Source of the DNA: a virus
Reading direction: 5' to 3' (one strand)
IMG/VR virus record: IMGVR_UViG_3300025872_000149
Span: 1 to 36,536 of that record
DNA: 36,536 nt
Below the pieces are notes generated by a model. It was given only the letters and a program-made list of their open reading frames with translations, did no database searches and was not told the DNA's origin. Each line of letters begins with the position of its first letter. Position 1 is the first letter of the stretch. The position numbers were made by a program, and so were the translations under genes. Shown here one piece after another: positions 29,462 to 36,536 of the stretch.

Positions 29462-30748
29462 TTACTGGTTGAACAACAAGATGCCGGACATCTCGGGGTT
29501 CTTGTTCACAACTCCGAACAGCGTGTCCATGCGGTACTTGATGGTCATGCTATCAATGTCGTAGAACTTCTGCATCACCAGCTCAATACCTTGGTCGGTG
29601 GTGGCTCGCATCACTGCGACGCCAGCATCGGAAGGCACGGCATAACGACCAGGCAGGATTTCCAGAGCATCACGCTGCCAGAACACGTTCACCTGTGCGG
29701 TGTTCACGTTAAGGAAGGTGATGGCAGCAGTGTTCGAAGCGGTGGAGACTTCCACGTTCTTGTATTGCTTCTGGGCATCGGTCGGGGCCACGCCTTGTGC
29801 GCCGATGATCGGGGGGGTGATCACCAGGGTGGTGCCGCCCGCAGGCACGCTCACGACGCGGAAGGTCTTAAGTTGTCCGGTGGACTGCTTGGTAATGTGA
29901 TGCACAGCGAACACACCATCAATGGTGAATGCATCGCCAGCAGCAACACCAACCGAGGAACTAACGGTCACGGTCTGGAAGCGGTTGTCCACGTTGATCT
30001 GGCCACCGACCGAGGTCGAGGTGGCCTGGGGCGTGTAGTTGGCCTGAGTGCCTGCGCCATCGGTATCGATGGTGATAGCACCGCCACCACCAGCAGCGAG
30101 CTGACGGTTTGCGTAGTCCATCTTGTAGGTCTCGAAGCCAGCGACCATGCCGACGTAAGAGCGCTCATAAGCCTTGTCAGACTTCTGATTGCCGAACGAA
30201 CGGGCAGAGCCGACCAGGTTGCCAGCCAGACCGTTGTAGTCGCGGCTGGACAGGGCCATGAAGCGGTCGTAGTCGGGCACGCCTTGCTCGTTCATGATTG
30301 CGTCGCACAGGGCAACGTCGTCATAGTCACCTGCAGCAGCGGCAATCGGCACCACCAGCGAGCCAAGGCTTGCGGCCGAGTTCATGATGGCGATATTGAT
30401 GTCGCTGGCCAGCTTTTGTTTTGCAGAGTCGCCCAAGCGGCCTTCTTGCAAGGCATCGCGCAATTCGAGGGAGGTCATTTCCCATGGCACGGTCTTGCTG
30501 AAACCCAAAGTCGCAGGCACGGCCAGCTGCGTCATGCCCTGGTAGCCGGAGATCGGCGTGCCGGGGGTGCTGCTGATCGACTGAGCGATATAGGGCTGAG
30601 GACGCCAGATCGTGTTATTGGCACGTTCCATCATCGTCTGATCGGTCTGGTAGATCGAGACGTTACGGGACAGCACAAGTGCGTCCTGGAAACCTTCGAG
30701 CAAGTCTTCAAATGCGACGCGCTCTTCTTTGGAAAAACTATTTGCCAT
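29462..30748 (-). CDS. Major capsid protein, P22 coat family
   Basis: 428 residues (P22 coat: 430). The sequence follows the P22 coat pattern: N-terminal helix, ALVLSRNVSIYQTD, GDTIWRP-like WRPQPY, SGYQGM, then VPATLGFSKTVPWEMTSLELRDA, an inserted beta domain, and a C-terminal FGVVNKNPEMSGILLFNQ end. HK97-type fold with I-domain expected. It forms the shell together with the scaffold coded upstream. Codon use is more GC-ending than elsewhere, as for highly expressed genes, which creates a long false antisense frame. Confidence 0.92.
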   Translation of the reverse strand: MANSFSKEERVAFEDLLEGFQDALVLSRNVSIYQTDQTMMERANNTIWRPQPYIAQSISSTPGTPISGYQGMTQLAVPATLGFSKTVPWEMTSLELRDALQEGRLGDSAKQKLASDINIAIMNSAASLGSLVVPIAAAAGDYDDVALCDAIMNEQGVPDYDRFMALSSRDYNGLAGNLVGSARSFGNQKSDKAYERSYVGMVAGFETYKMDYANRQLAAGGGGAITIDTDGAGTQANYTPQATSTSVGGQINVDNRFQTVTVSSSVGVAAGDAFTIDGVFAVHHITKQSTGQLKTFRVVSVPAGGTTLVITPPIIGAQGVAPTDAQKQYKNVEVSTASNTAAITFLNVNTAQVNVFWQRDALEILPGRYAVPSDAGVAVMRATTDQGIELVMQKFYDIDSMTIKYRMDTLFGVVNKNPEMSGILLFNQ

Positions 30749-30768
30749 GATTGGCTCCTATAGAAAAA

Positions 30769-31674
30769 TCAGTTTCTGCTGGATGCCGCACGTTTCTGCG
30801 CCTTGTACTGAATGACCTTGGTCATGTTGCCAGTACGCGCCGCTTCTTCGCGCAGCCGTTCAAGTGTTGAGTCAACCGCCCCAGATGTTCTACCGGTACC
30901 TTGAATAACACGTTCTGGTGCGGGCGCTGCCTTACGATTAGTGACTTTCAATTCCTTCTCCAGTCTCGCAACCGCAAAGGCAAACTTCACGGGGTCTGTA
31001 ACTTTTGAGAGTTCCGCCGCTTTCTTGGGATTTTTACCGAGTGCATATACGACTAACGCAGGGTTTTCAGCCCCTTGCAGAATCACGCCTTGCTGAGTGA
31101 CGCTAAAGACTTCCTGAGCGATAGCCTCGGCGTCTTCATAGTCTCGGACCTTCAGCTCGGCTTTAGCCTTGCTGTAGCCTTCTAGTTTGGCTTGCCATGC
31201 TTGCTGCTGTGCTTGCTCAGCCTGACGGGCCTTCTCGGCCTCAATATCGTGCTGTCGCTTGCGTTCATGCCATGCGTCTAATGCTTGCTCGAACTTCTCA
31301 GCGTCGTAATCGTGATCCTCTAGCTTTGGCTTAGCTCCCAGTTGCACTGGCTTGGTCTCAGGTGCAGCGGTAGCAAGTTTGGCCTCAAGTTCTCGAATAC
31401 GTCGCTCTTTCTCCCTGTTTGCTTTGCGTAGCTCTCGCACCCATTCGGGTGCTTTCGGTTCCTCGGCGGGTGGCGCTTCCTCGCCAATAGAGACAACAAC
31501 TTCGTCGGATTCTTCCTCTTGCTTATTTTCCAAGTTCGCGGATTGTTGGTCGTCGGTGGAATCATCCTCACCAACTTCGATCTCAACATTCTGCTGCCCG
31601 TCATCAAGCATTGCGGATTCGTCTTCGATCTCGTTATCTCCTGCTTCTGCCTTTTGATTCATTATTGACCCCAT
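30769..31674 (-). CDS. Scaffolding protein
   Basis: 301 residues (P22 scaffold: 303) between portal and coat, as in P22. It is acidic in the first 80 residues, then has long charged helices (EWVRELRKANREKERRIREL and EAEKARQAEQAQQQAW), ending in a basic tail (IQYKAQKRAASSRN) suited to binding coat. It would guide procapsid assembly and then leave. The ATG at 31674 has GGTGAG upstream; GTG 31683 or ATG 31662 are alternatives. Confidence 0.82.
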   Translation of the reverse strand: MGSIMNQKAEAGDNEIEDESAMLDDGQQNVEIEVGEDDSTDDQQSANLENKQEEESDEVVVSIGEEAPPAEEPKAPEWVRELRKANREKERRIRELEAKLATAAPETKPVQLGAKPKLEDHDYDAEKFEQALDAWHERKRQHDIEAEKARQAEQAQQQAWQAKLEGYSKAKAELKVRDYEDAEAIAQEVFSVTQQGVILQGAENPALVVYALGKNPKKAAELSKVTDPVKFAFAVARLEKELKVTNRKAAPAPERVIQGTGRTSGAVDSTLERLREEAARTGNMTKVIQYKAQKRAASSRN

Positions 31675-31735
31675 CAAACTCACCCAATTTGAACGGCTGG
31701 GCGGGTGCCGTTTATTACATTCTAACTAATGATAA

Positions 31736-33790
31736 TCATCTGACAATGGGTTGCACTTCTTGACCCATAACAGCCTGCTGAGTTGCCTCCATAGCTGTCA
31801 GTGCCATGTTCTGCTCCTGCACCCCGGTCTTGGCGAGTGTTTCGGCGGTTCGTGCGCGAGACAATTCAGCATCTGCAACGGTTTTGACGGTATCTGCGCG
31901 GGCCTTGGCTGCCTTGGCAATGGCTTCCTCCGCTGCGGCCTGCAAGAAGATCTCGTTCGGGTCTTGTTTCTGGCCTTGCATCTCGACCATCATCTGTTCT
32001 TGCTCTTGCTCGGTTGGTTTGACAACGCCCATACGCACCAGTTTCTTTCTAGCGTGCGCGCTCAGTTCGGACAAGCCTTCGCCTTCAATGTTCATCATAG
32101 CGGTGGCGATCAAGACTTGAGCAGTCTCTGGGTCTGTTGTCATTTGCAAGAGACCAGTGATAGCGCGAACAGTAGCCGCACGCTTGCTTGAACTTGATGG
32201 CCCAACATCAACGTTCACGTCAAACTTGGCATTGCTGAGATCGTTCTCCATGACGATTTCGCCAGTTTCGCTGACCATTGGCCGCATAAGCTCAATCATT
32301 TGAACTTGCTCATCAGAGCCGATTGACTTCATTTTGCGGCCTTCATCAACGTACACATCACGCGCCATTGATAGCCAAATCTCGCCGCACCGCTTCATTC
32401 CCTTAGCGAAGTTCGACATGTAGATGAAGGTCTGCATGTCGATTCGGGTCTGAATCATCTCAACGGCCTTGCCGGAAATGTTGCTGACCATCTTGTCAGC
32501 CTGCTGCGAGCTGCCGAGGATATCCTGCATATCCTGTTCGGTTACCTGAAGCAATGCGGCCATCGCGGGGGGGATCTGTGGGCTCTTTGTGTATGCGACA
32601 GGCCCCGAGACTTGCTGACTGCCATCTGGGCCAGTGATCGGATTCACCAGAAGATAAGGGTAGTTGCGGAGATTATCGTCCGCCCACATGACCTGATGGC
32701 CGGCCACTTGCTCAGGCAAGAGAATCGGCTTCTCAACACTGGACAATGCGCTGATCTCCCCGAGTTTGGAGAGCTGCATGTTCTTCAGGCGCTGCGCATC
32801 TTTGGCCAGGCGTACATGGCCCATGCAACGTTCCACGTTATCCACAAACCAGCGTTTACCGTAGACCGGGACGATTGGGATGCACTTGCCTGCAATGTAC
32901 CCAGCATCCTCGAGGATCCGGCCACCGCTCAGAATGTACTTATGAACACGTCTTGACTTGATTTTGCGCTGACGGACTTCCTGACTTCCGATAGCTGCAA
33001 GCGTGTCCTCTAGTGCCGGGTCGGCGTCGAAGTCAGACTTACGATACCTTTCTTCTGTGCCATCAATCGCCCTGAAGATCCGAATGGTTTCTGTAACGTC
33101 TTCGACTTTGTAGTACTCAGCCACGTAAACAACGTCAGGCGTACACCAGTCGAATTCGTACTGGTGGATGATCTTCGGCCAATCGGTAGGATCGTCGCCC
33201 CATTCTTCTTTGTAACTTGCGCGGGTCATCGAGGTGACCACGAAGCAATAGCGGGCGTCTGACTTGTCCTGACGCTTTGAATTTAGATCGAAGAAAACAG
33301 AACTATCAGCGTCGAAAATGGGTTCAATACGAATGCGCTGTTTTTCGTTGTCTTCGTCTTCTTCGTCTTCATAAACCGTCCGCAGGCGCCAGGCTCCAAA
33401 ACCACCCCCGACGGCTTCCTCAAAGGCATTGTCGTAGGCTTCGTCTGCAACGCTGTCTTGCTCATCAGCACGATAAAGCCCGTCGCATGTCTCGGCTAGT
33501 TTGTCGTCGCCATCTTCTTTGCTGACGAAATCGACAGTGATACGGTTGTTGCGATACTCGTTGATGATGCGAATCACTGAGAGGTGAATCTTGTTCACCT
33601 CAAAACGAGGTTTGTTCTCGTAGACATCAAGGAGTGGGCCCTCCCACTGACTGCCAGCCAAGCTGTAGAACCGACGATCTTGCAAGCATTGCAGGCGCTC
33701 ATCACGCAAAGCGGTCTGAATATCATTGAACTGGGCCAATGCATCAGAGTGGAGATTTGACAGATATTGCTCTTTTGAAACGCGTGCCAT
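31736..33790 (-). CDS. Portal protein, P22 gp1-like
   Basis: 684 residues from ATG 33790 (AAAGGGG upstream; a longer start to 33820 overlaps TerL). P22 portal is 725. Sequence features of the family: RDERLQCLQDRRFY, SQWEG, PRFEVNKIHL-IRIINEYRNNRITVDF near the N-terminus. The C-terminal 100 residues are helical and Gln/Ala-rich, as for the barrel region. It forms the 12-fold DNA entry ring and headful sensor. Followed by scaffold and coat. Confidence 0.9.
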   Translation of the reverse strand: MARVSKEQYLSNLHSDALAQFNDIQTALRDERLQCLQDRRFYSLAGSQWEGPLLDVYENKPRFEVNKIHLSVIRIINEYRNNRITVDFVSKEDGDDKLAETCDGLYRADEQDSVADEAYDNAFEEAVGGGFGAWRLRTVYEDEEDEDNEKQRIRIEPIFDADSSVFFDLNSKRQDKSDARYCFVVTSMTRASYKEEWGDDPTDWPKIIHQYEFDWCTPDVVYVAEYYKVEDVTETIRIFRAIDGTEERYRKSDFDADPALEDTLAAIGSQEVRQRKIKSRRVHKYILSGGRILEDAGYIAGKCIPIVPVYGKRWFVDNVERCMGHVRLAKDAQRLKNMQLSKLGEISALSSVEKPILLPEQVAGHQVMWADDNLRNYPYLLVNPITGPDGSQQVSGPVAYTKSPQIPPAMAALLQVTEQDMQDILGSSQQADKMVSNISGKAVEMIQTRIDMQTFIYMSNFAKGMKRCGEIWLSMARDVYVDEGRKMKSIGSDEQVQMIELMRPMVSETGEIVMENDLSNAKFDVNVDVGPSSSSKRAATVRAITGLLQMTTDPETAQVLIATAMMNIEGEGLSELSAHARKKLVRMGVVKPTEQEQEQMMVEMQGQKQDPNEIFLQAAAEEAIAKAAKARADTVKTVADAELSRARTAETLAKTGVQEQNMALTAMEATQQAVMGQEVQPIVR

Positions 33791-33813
33791 AAGTCGCCCC
33801 TTTTGGCAATAGT

Positions 33814-35040
33814 CTACCACTTGTTCACAACCGGCAACGGCTTAAAGTTGGTCGTCTTATTGACAGCCGAGGCACGTCTAACGCCTTCACACGCATATCT
33901 CAACGCATCAATGACGTGGTTCTGATTGTCTTGCAGAATCGGCAGAACTTTGCCAGTCAGCGGGTCTGTCTTGTAACTGTAAAACGTCAACTCATCAATT
34001 GTGTGAGTGCAGCGTGGATGCACAACGATGTCATAAGACTTCATCCACTCGACGCCTTCAGCCACCGAGTCTTTGCCCTTGACAGCCGGCATGATCTTTG
34101 GGAACCCGTTCTTGCGCATGTGGCTGATCGTCTCCGGCCTGGATGAGTCAGCCACCATAGGCCACTTCTCAGCCTCTGGCACAGTCATGAATAAGTCAGG
34201 CGTGTCCATGATCTCGCAGCCGATCATATACGCCTCATGATCAATGTAGAGCGTGCGACCGACGATGTGGCAACGAACCAAGACGGTCGGGTCAGACGCA
34301 AAGCCCCAGTCGGCACCGAGCCGATGGATAGCGTCCTTTGGTGCCTCGAACTCCTCAACTCGCCAATTGCGGAACACCCGCGAGGTGCTGTTCGTTAGAT
34401 ATCCGCCGCGCCAGACGTGAGCATATTTGTCCGGGTCGCGTGCTTTGTCGTACTCCATTTCCTCGCGGAGCACGTTCGGGAACCAGGGGTTATCTGTGAA
34501 GTTGACCTCGAGCACCACCGCACCAGGTGGCGGCTTGTCGCCACGCAACAGCATGTCAACCGGGTCGGTTGATTGGCTGGGGTTCCAAGTGAACCATAGC
34601 TCCGAGCCTGGCTTGCGAATCGTTGGCCGAAGAAGATCTAGGCTGCGCTGGCTCAGGCTCTGAGCTTCCTCGACCCACGCGCAATCGTAGCCCTCAAGCG
34701 ACTTAATCGAGTCAGCAGTGTGATTCTGCATCCCCTGGAAGATGATCATCCCATCGCCGCGCTTTGACTTGATGACAGCTTCCTGAACCTCAAAGTAAGC
34801 GCCCGCATTCATCTGCTCGATCTTCAGTTCTAGCAGGCGCTTGACAGACTGCGCCAGAGACTTCTGCACTTCCCGCACGCACACGCTACGCCGCTTCTGA
34901 TCTATGAGGTGCGCCTCAATCAGCATCTCAGCGAAGAAATGAGACTTACCAGACCCCCGGCCACCATGAGCGCCTTTGTAGCGTGCTGGCTCAAGCAATG
35001 GTAGAGCCCATTGTGGGGTTTGGATCTGTAGAACCGTCAT
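33814..35040 (-). CDS. terL: Terminase large subunit
   Basis: 408 residues, full length. ATPase motifs GGRGSGKS and CAWVEEAQ in the first 125 residues; nuclease motifs RLGADWGFASDPT (first Asp), MVADSS, and NHVIDALRYA (last Asp) follow. Packages DNA into the procapsid and cuts it. The stop lies past the portal start region. Strongly similar in protein to the partial copy at 1-478. Confidence 0.95.
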   Translation of the reverse strand: MTVLQIQTPQWALPLLEPARYKGAHGGRGSGKSHFFAEMLIEAHLIDQKRRSVCVREVQKSLAQSVKRLLELKIEQMNAGAYFEVQEAVIKSKRGDGMIIFQGMQNHTADSIKSLEGYDCAWVEEAQSLSQRSLDLLRPTIRKPGSELWFTWNPSQSTDPVDMLLRGDKPPPGAVVLEVNFTDNPWFPNVLREEMEYDKARDPDKYAHVWRGGYLTNSTSRVFRNWRVEEFEAPKDAIHRLGADWGFASDPTVLVRCHIVGRTLYIDHEAYMIGCEIMDTPDLFMTVPEAEKWPMVADSSRPETISHMRKNGFPKIMPAVKGKDSVAEGVEWMKSYDIVVHPRCTHTIDELTFYSYKTDPLTGKVLPILQDNQNHVIDALRYACEGVRRASAVNKTTNFKPLPVVNKW

Positions 35041-35471
35041 TTGACGATGACGCGCTCAATGCGGCGGAATTCAATCGGAGCCCCGTCTGCGCCGGTGATC
35101 TCGTGCTGCTGCACTTCCTTCCAGCGCATCTGGGTCTTGGACCACCAGATAGCCGCCGTGGTGTCGCCTGCCATGACCTTCTGAAATAGGGTTTTCCCTA
35201 CCTGCCCGTTTGCCTTGGCCTTGCCCGAGATCAGTTCCTGGGCAAAGTGCTTGCGCAGGGTGTCGGTGTCGATGCCGTCGCGCACCAGGACTGCGATCTG
35301 CTCGATGGGCAGGCCGTAGCCGGACAGGGCTTCGACCTGTTTTCGCTCGGGATCGGTGGGCACAAAAGCCGGTCGGCCAGCGCCTGGCATGGCACCTCCA
35401 GTGCCCGGCCTAGCACCGCCGCGCTTTTTTGGAACCGATTTTTCTTCAACCTTGGGTTTCTTCGTTGCCAT
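35037..35471 (-). CDS. terS: Terminase small subunit-like DNA-binding protein
   Basis: 144 residues from ATG 35471 (GGAGG upstream; a longer frame to 35555 runs into the methyltransferase end). Lys-rich, Gly/Pro-rich N-terminus of about 45 residues, then the same core as the 471-884 copy (SGYGLPIEQIAVLVRDGI, IWWSKTQMRW, GADGAPIEF). It likely recognises pac. The ATG of TerL overlaps its stop. Confidence 0.78.
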   Translation of the reverse strand: MATKKPKVEEKSVPKKRGGARPGTGGAMPGAGRPAFVPTDPERKQVEALSGYGLPIEQIAVLVRDGIDTDTLRKHFAQELISGKAKANGQVGKTLFQKVMAGDTTAAIWWSKTQMRWKEVQQHEITGADGAPIEFRRIERVIVK

Positions 35472-36536
35472 TTTTAACCTCCGCGAAAGGTTTTCCAGTT
35501 TCTGCGTGTGTTGCCTGCTTGCCGGTGAACTCCTGCCAGCGCTTGACGATGACATCGCAATACTTGGGGTCCAGCTCCATCAGGCGGGCGTGGCGGCTTG
35601 TCTTTTCGCAGGCGATCAGGGTGCTGCCACTGCCGCCGAATAGGTCCAGAACAATCTGGCCATTTTTGCTGCTGTTGTTGATGGCGCGCTCTGGAAGCTC
35701 GACCGGCTTCTGAGTGGGGTGGTAATCGTTGCGGGCTTCTTTTTTCAGCTCCCAAACGGTCTTTTCGTCGGTCGGGCCAAACCACTGCGGGCTGCTGCCT
35801 GCCTTGAACGCATAGATGCAGGGTTCGCAGTTGCGGATGTATTGGGACATGAATGCCCCAAGTCCAGATCGAACTTTATACCACTGGATGATGGCGCGAA
35901 GTTTCAGCGGAAGATCTGAAAACGCTGCGAATGTTTCCACGCTTTTACCCGACGCATACCAGACATAAAACGCGGCATGGTCATGGGTCACAGTCACAGC
36001 GACTGACAGCGCACCATAAAACAGGCCGGTTAGGTTTTCGCCCTCCAAAGCATCGTTCTTGATCTGCTGACGCTTCTTAGCGTTGTGCCCACCTTCATAG
36101 GCCACGCCATATGGTGGGTCGGTGAACACCATGTCGGCCTTGTTCCCATCCATCAATTGCTCAACCGCGCTGATGCTTGTGCTATCCCCACACATCAGCC
36201 GGTGCTTGCCCATGACCCAGACGTCACCAGGCACAGTGACCGGGTTTTCCTGCACGGCCGGGGCATCGTCCGGATCGGTCAGACCTTCGGTCACTTCCAC
36301 CGGCATCAGAGCTTTGATCTCTTCGTCTGAGAAGCCTGTCAGTTCAACGTCAAAGCCCAGACCATCAAGTTCGGCCAACTCCAGCGCCAGCAACTCGTTG
36401 TCCCATCCAGCGTTCAGCGCCAGCTTGTTGTCTGCGATGACGTAGGCCCGCTTTTGTGCATCTGTCCAGCCTGTAGCAACGATCACTGGAACTTCTTTCA
36501 GCCCCAGCTTGCGAGCTGCTGCTAGTCTTCCGTGAC
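35446..36536 (-). CDS. ParB-DNA methyltransferase fusion (allele A), 5' end at 1938-2109 after circle closure
   Basis: Visible part: 363 codons running off the right edge. On joining 36536 to 1938 the frame continues to the ATG at 2109, giving 420 residues (299 + 964 bases = 421 codons). The MTase has DPPY and FGGSGST, beta-class order as in allele B, but the segment between them differs greatly from allele B (for example HHDHAAFYVWYASGKS-like versus FYIWHADLEGYNF regions), implying another DNA target. The C-terminus is 6 residues longer (NGNEETQG). It overlaps TerS by 26 bases. Role: methylation of phage DNA. Confidence 0.88.
   Translation of the reverse strand, partial: HGRLAAARKLGLKEVPVIVATGWTDAQKRAYVIADNKLALNAGWDNELLALELAELDGLGFDVELTGFSDEEIKALMPVEVTEGLTDPDDAPAVQENPVTVPGDVWVMGKHRLMCGDSTSISAVEQLMDGNKADMVFTDPPYGVAYEGGHNAKKRQQIKNDALEGENLTGLFYGALSVAVTVTHDHAAFYVWYASGKSVETFAAFSDLPLKLRAIIQWYKVRSGLGAFMSQYIRNCEPCIYAFKAGSSPQWFGPTDEKTVWELKKEARNDYHPTQKPVELPERAINNSSKNGQIVLDLFGGSGSTLIACEKTSRHARLMELDPKYCDVIVKRWQEFTGKQATHAETGKPFAEVKNGNEETQG
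36410..36536. repeat. 127-bp direct repeat, terminal copy
   Basis: Same bases as 1811-1937 and reaching exactly the last base of the window. Marks where the contig loops back into its own start region. Confidence 0.95.

Noticed and set aside
29591-30763. Open frame of 390 codons on the plus strand across the coat gene
   Set aside because: It is antisense to the well-supported coat gene, has low-complexity His/Gly/Val composition without any motif and lacks a good ribosome site. It is explained by the GC-ending codon bias of the coat gene.
1-36536. Integrase, att sites, CRISPR array or insertion sequence
   Set aside because: I looked for tyrosine/serine recombinase motifs, regularly spaced repeats and terminal inverted repeats; none is present. 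The small HTH gene alone does not make the phage temperate.

Overview
The window is almost the whole genome of a small P22-like podovirus (short-tailed, headful-type packaging genes), probably an assembled environmental contig. No host gene, integrase, tRNA, CRISPR array or IS element is seen. Base composition is close to 50% GC with normal bacterial signals (sigma70-like promoters, Shine-Dalgarno sites), so a proteobacterial host is likely, but the sequence does not fix the genus.

The last 127 bases (36410-36536) are identical to 1811-1937, and the match stops exactly at the contig end. This is the signature of a de Bruijn-graph junction with k=127. Joining 36536 to 1938 gives a 34,599-bp circle and restores an intact 420-codon ParB-methyltransferase gene in frame. 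Bases 1-1810 would then be a side branch from a related co-occurring phage, carrying a diverged methyltransferase domain, small terminase and the start of the large terminase.

Layout: (a) 1-2109, minus: the side branch plus the N-terminal part of ParB-MTase. (b) 2192-3101, plus: a short operon of four small genes with its own promoter, 5' hairpin and terminators. (c) 3241-3378: a cluster of 12 GCAAC/GTTGC repeats around a palindrome, a candidate origin or protein-binding locus. (d) 3398-5593, minus: TOPRIM primase-helicase and a small HTH regulator. (e) 5617-5657: a symmetric divergent promoter/operator. (f) 5703-14521, plus: early and replication genes, namely a Sak4-like ATPase, a DUF669-like SSB candidate, a RecB/Cas4-like nuclease, a C5-cytosine methyltransferase with a second full-length gene in the +1 frame, an SF2 helicase, a VRR-NUC nuclease and many small proteins. 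(g) 14489-33790 and on to the right edge, minus: the late genes. Read in transcription order these are ParB-MTase, TerS, TerL, portal, scaffold, coat, small proteins, gp4-like, gp10-like, tail needle, gp14-position protein, gp7-like, gp20-like, large ejection protein, tailspike, accessory proteins, holin and lysozyme. This follows the P22 virion gene order.

The genes suggest primase-helicase replication using host polymerase, a Sak4/nuclease/SSB recombination module, two DNA methyltransferases that could protect the genome from restriction, and a late virion-lysis operon. The main points for a second look are three 5'-terminal hairpins with covarying stems at early promoters, the fully overlapping cytosine-methyltransferase gene pair, the exchange of the MTase domain behind a shared ParB domain, the GCAAC repeat cluster, and a ParB-like domain inserted in an ejection protein.
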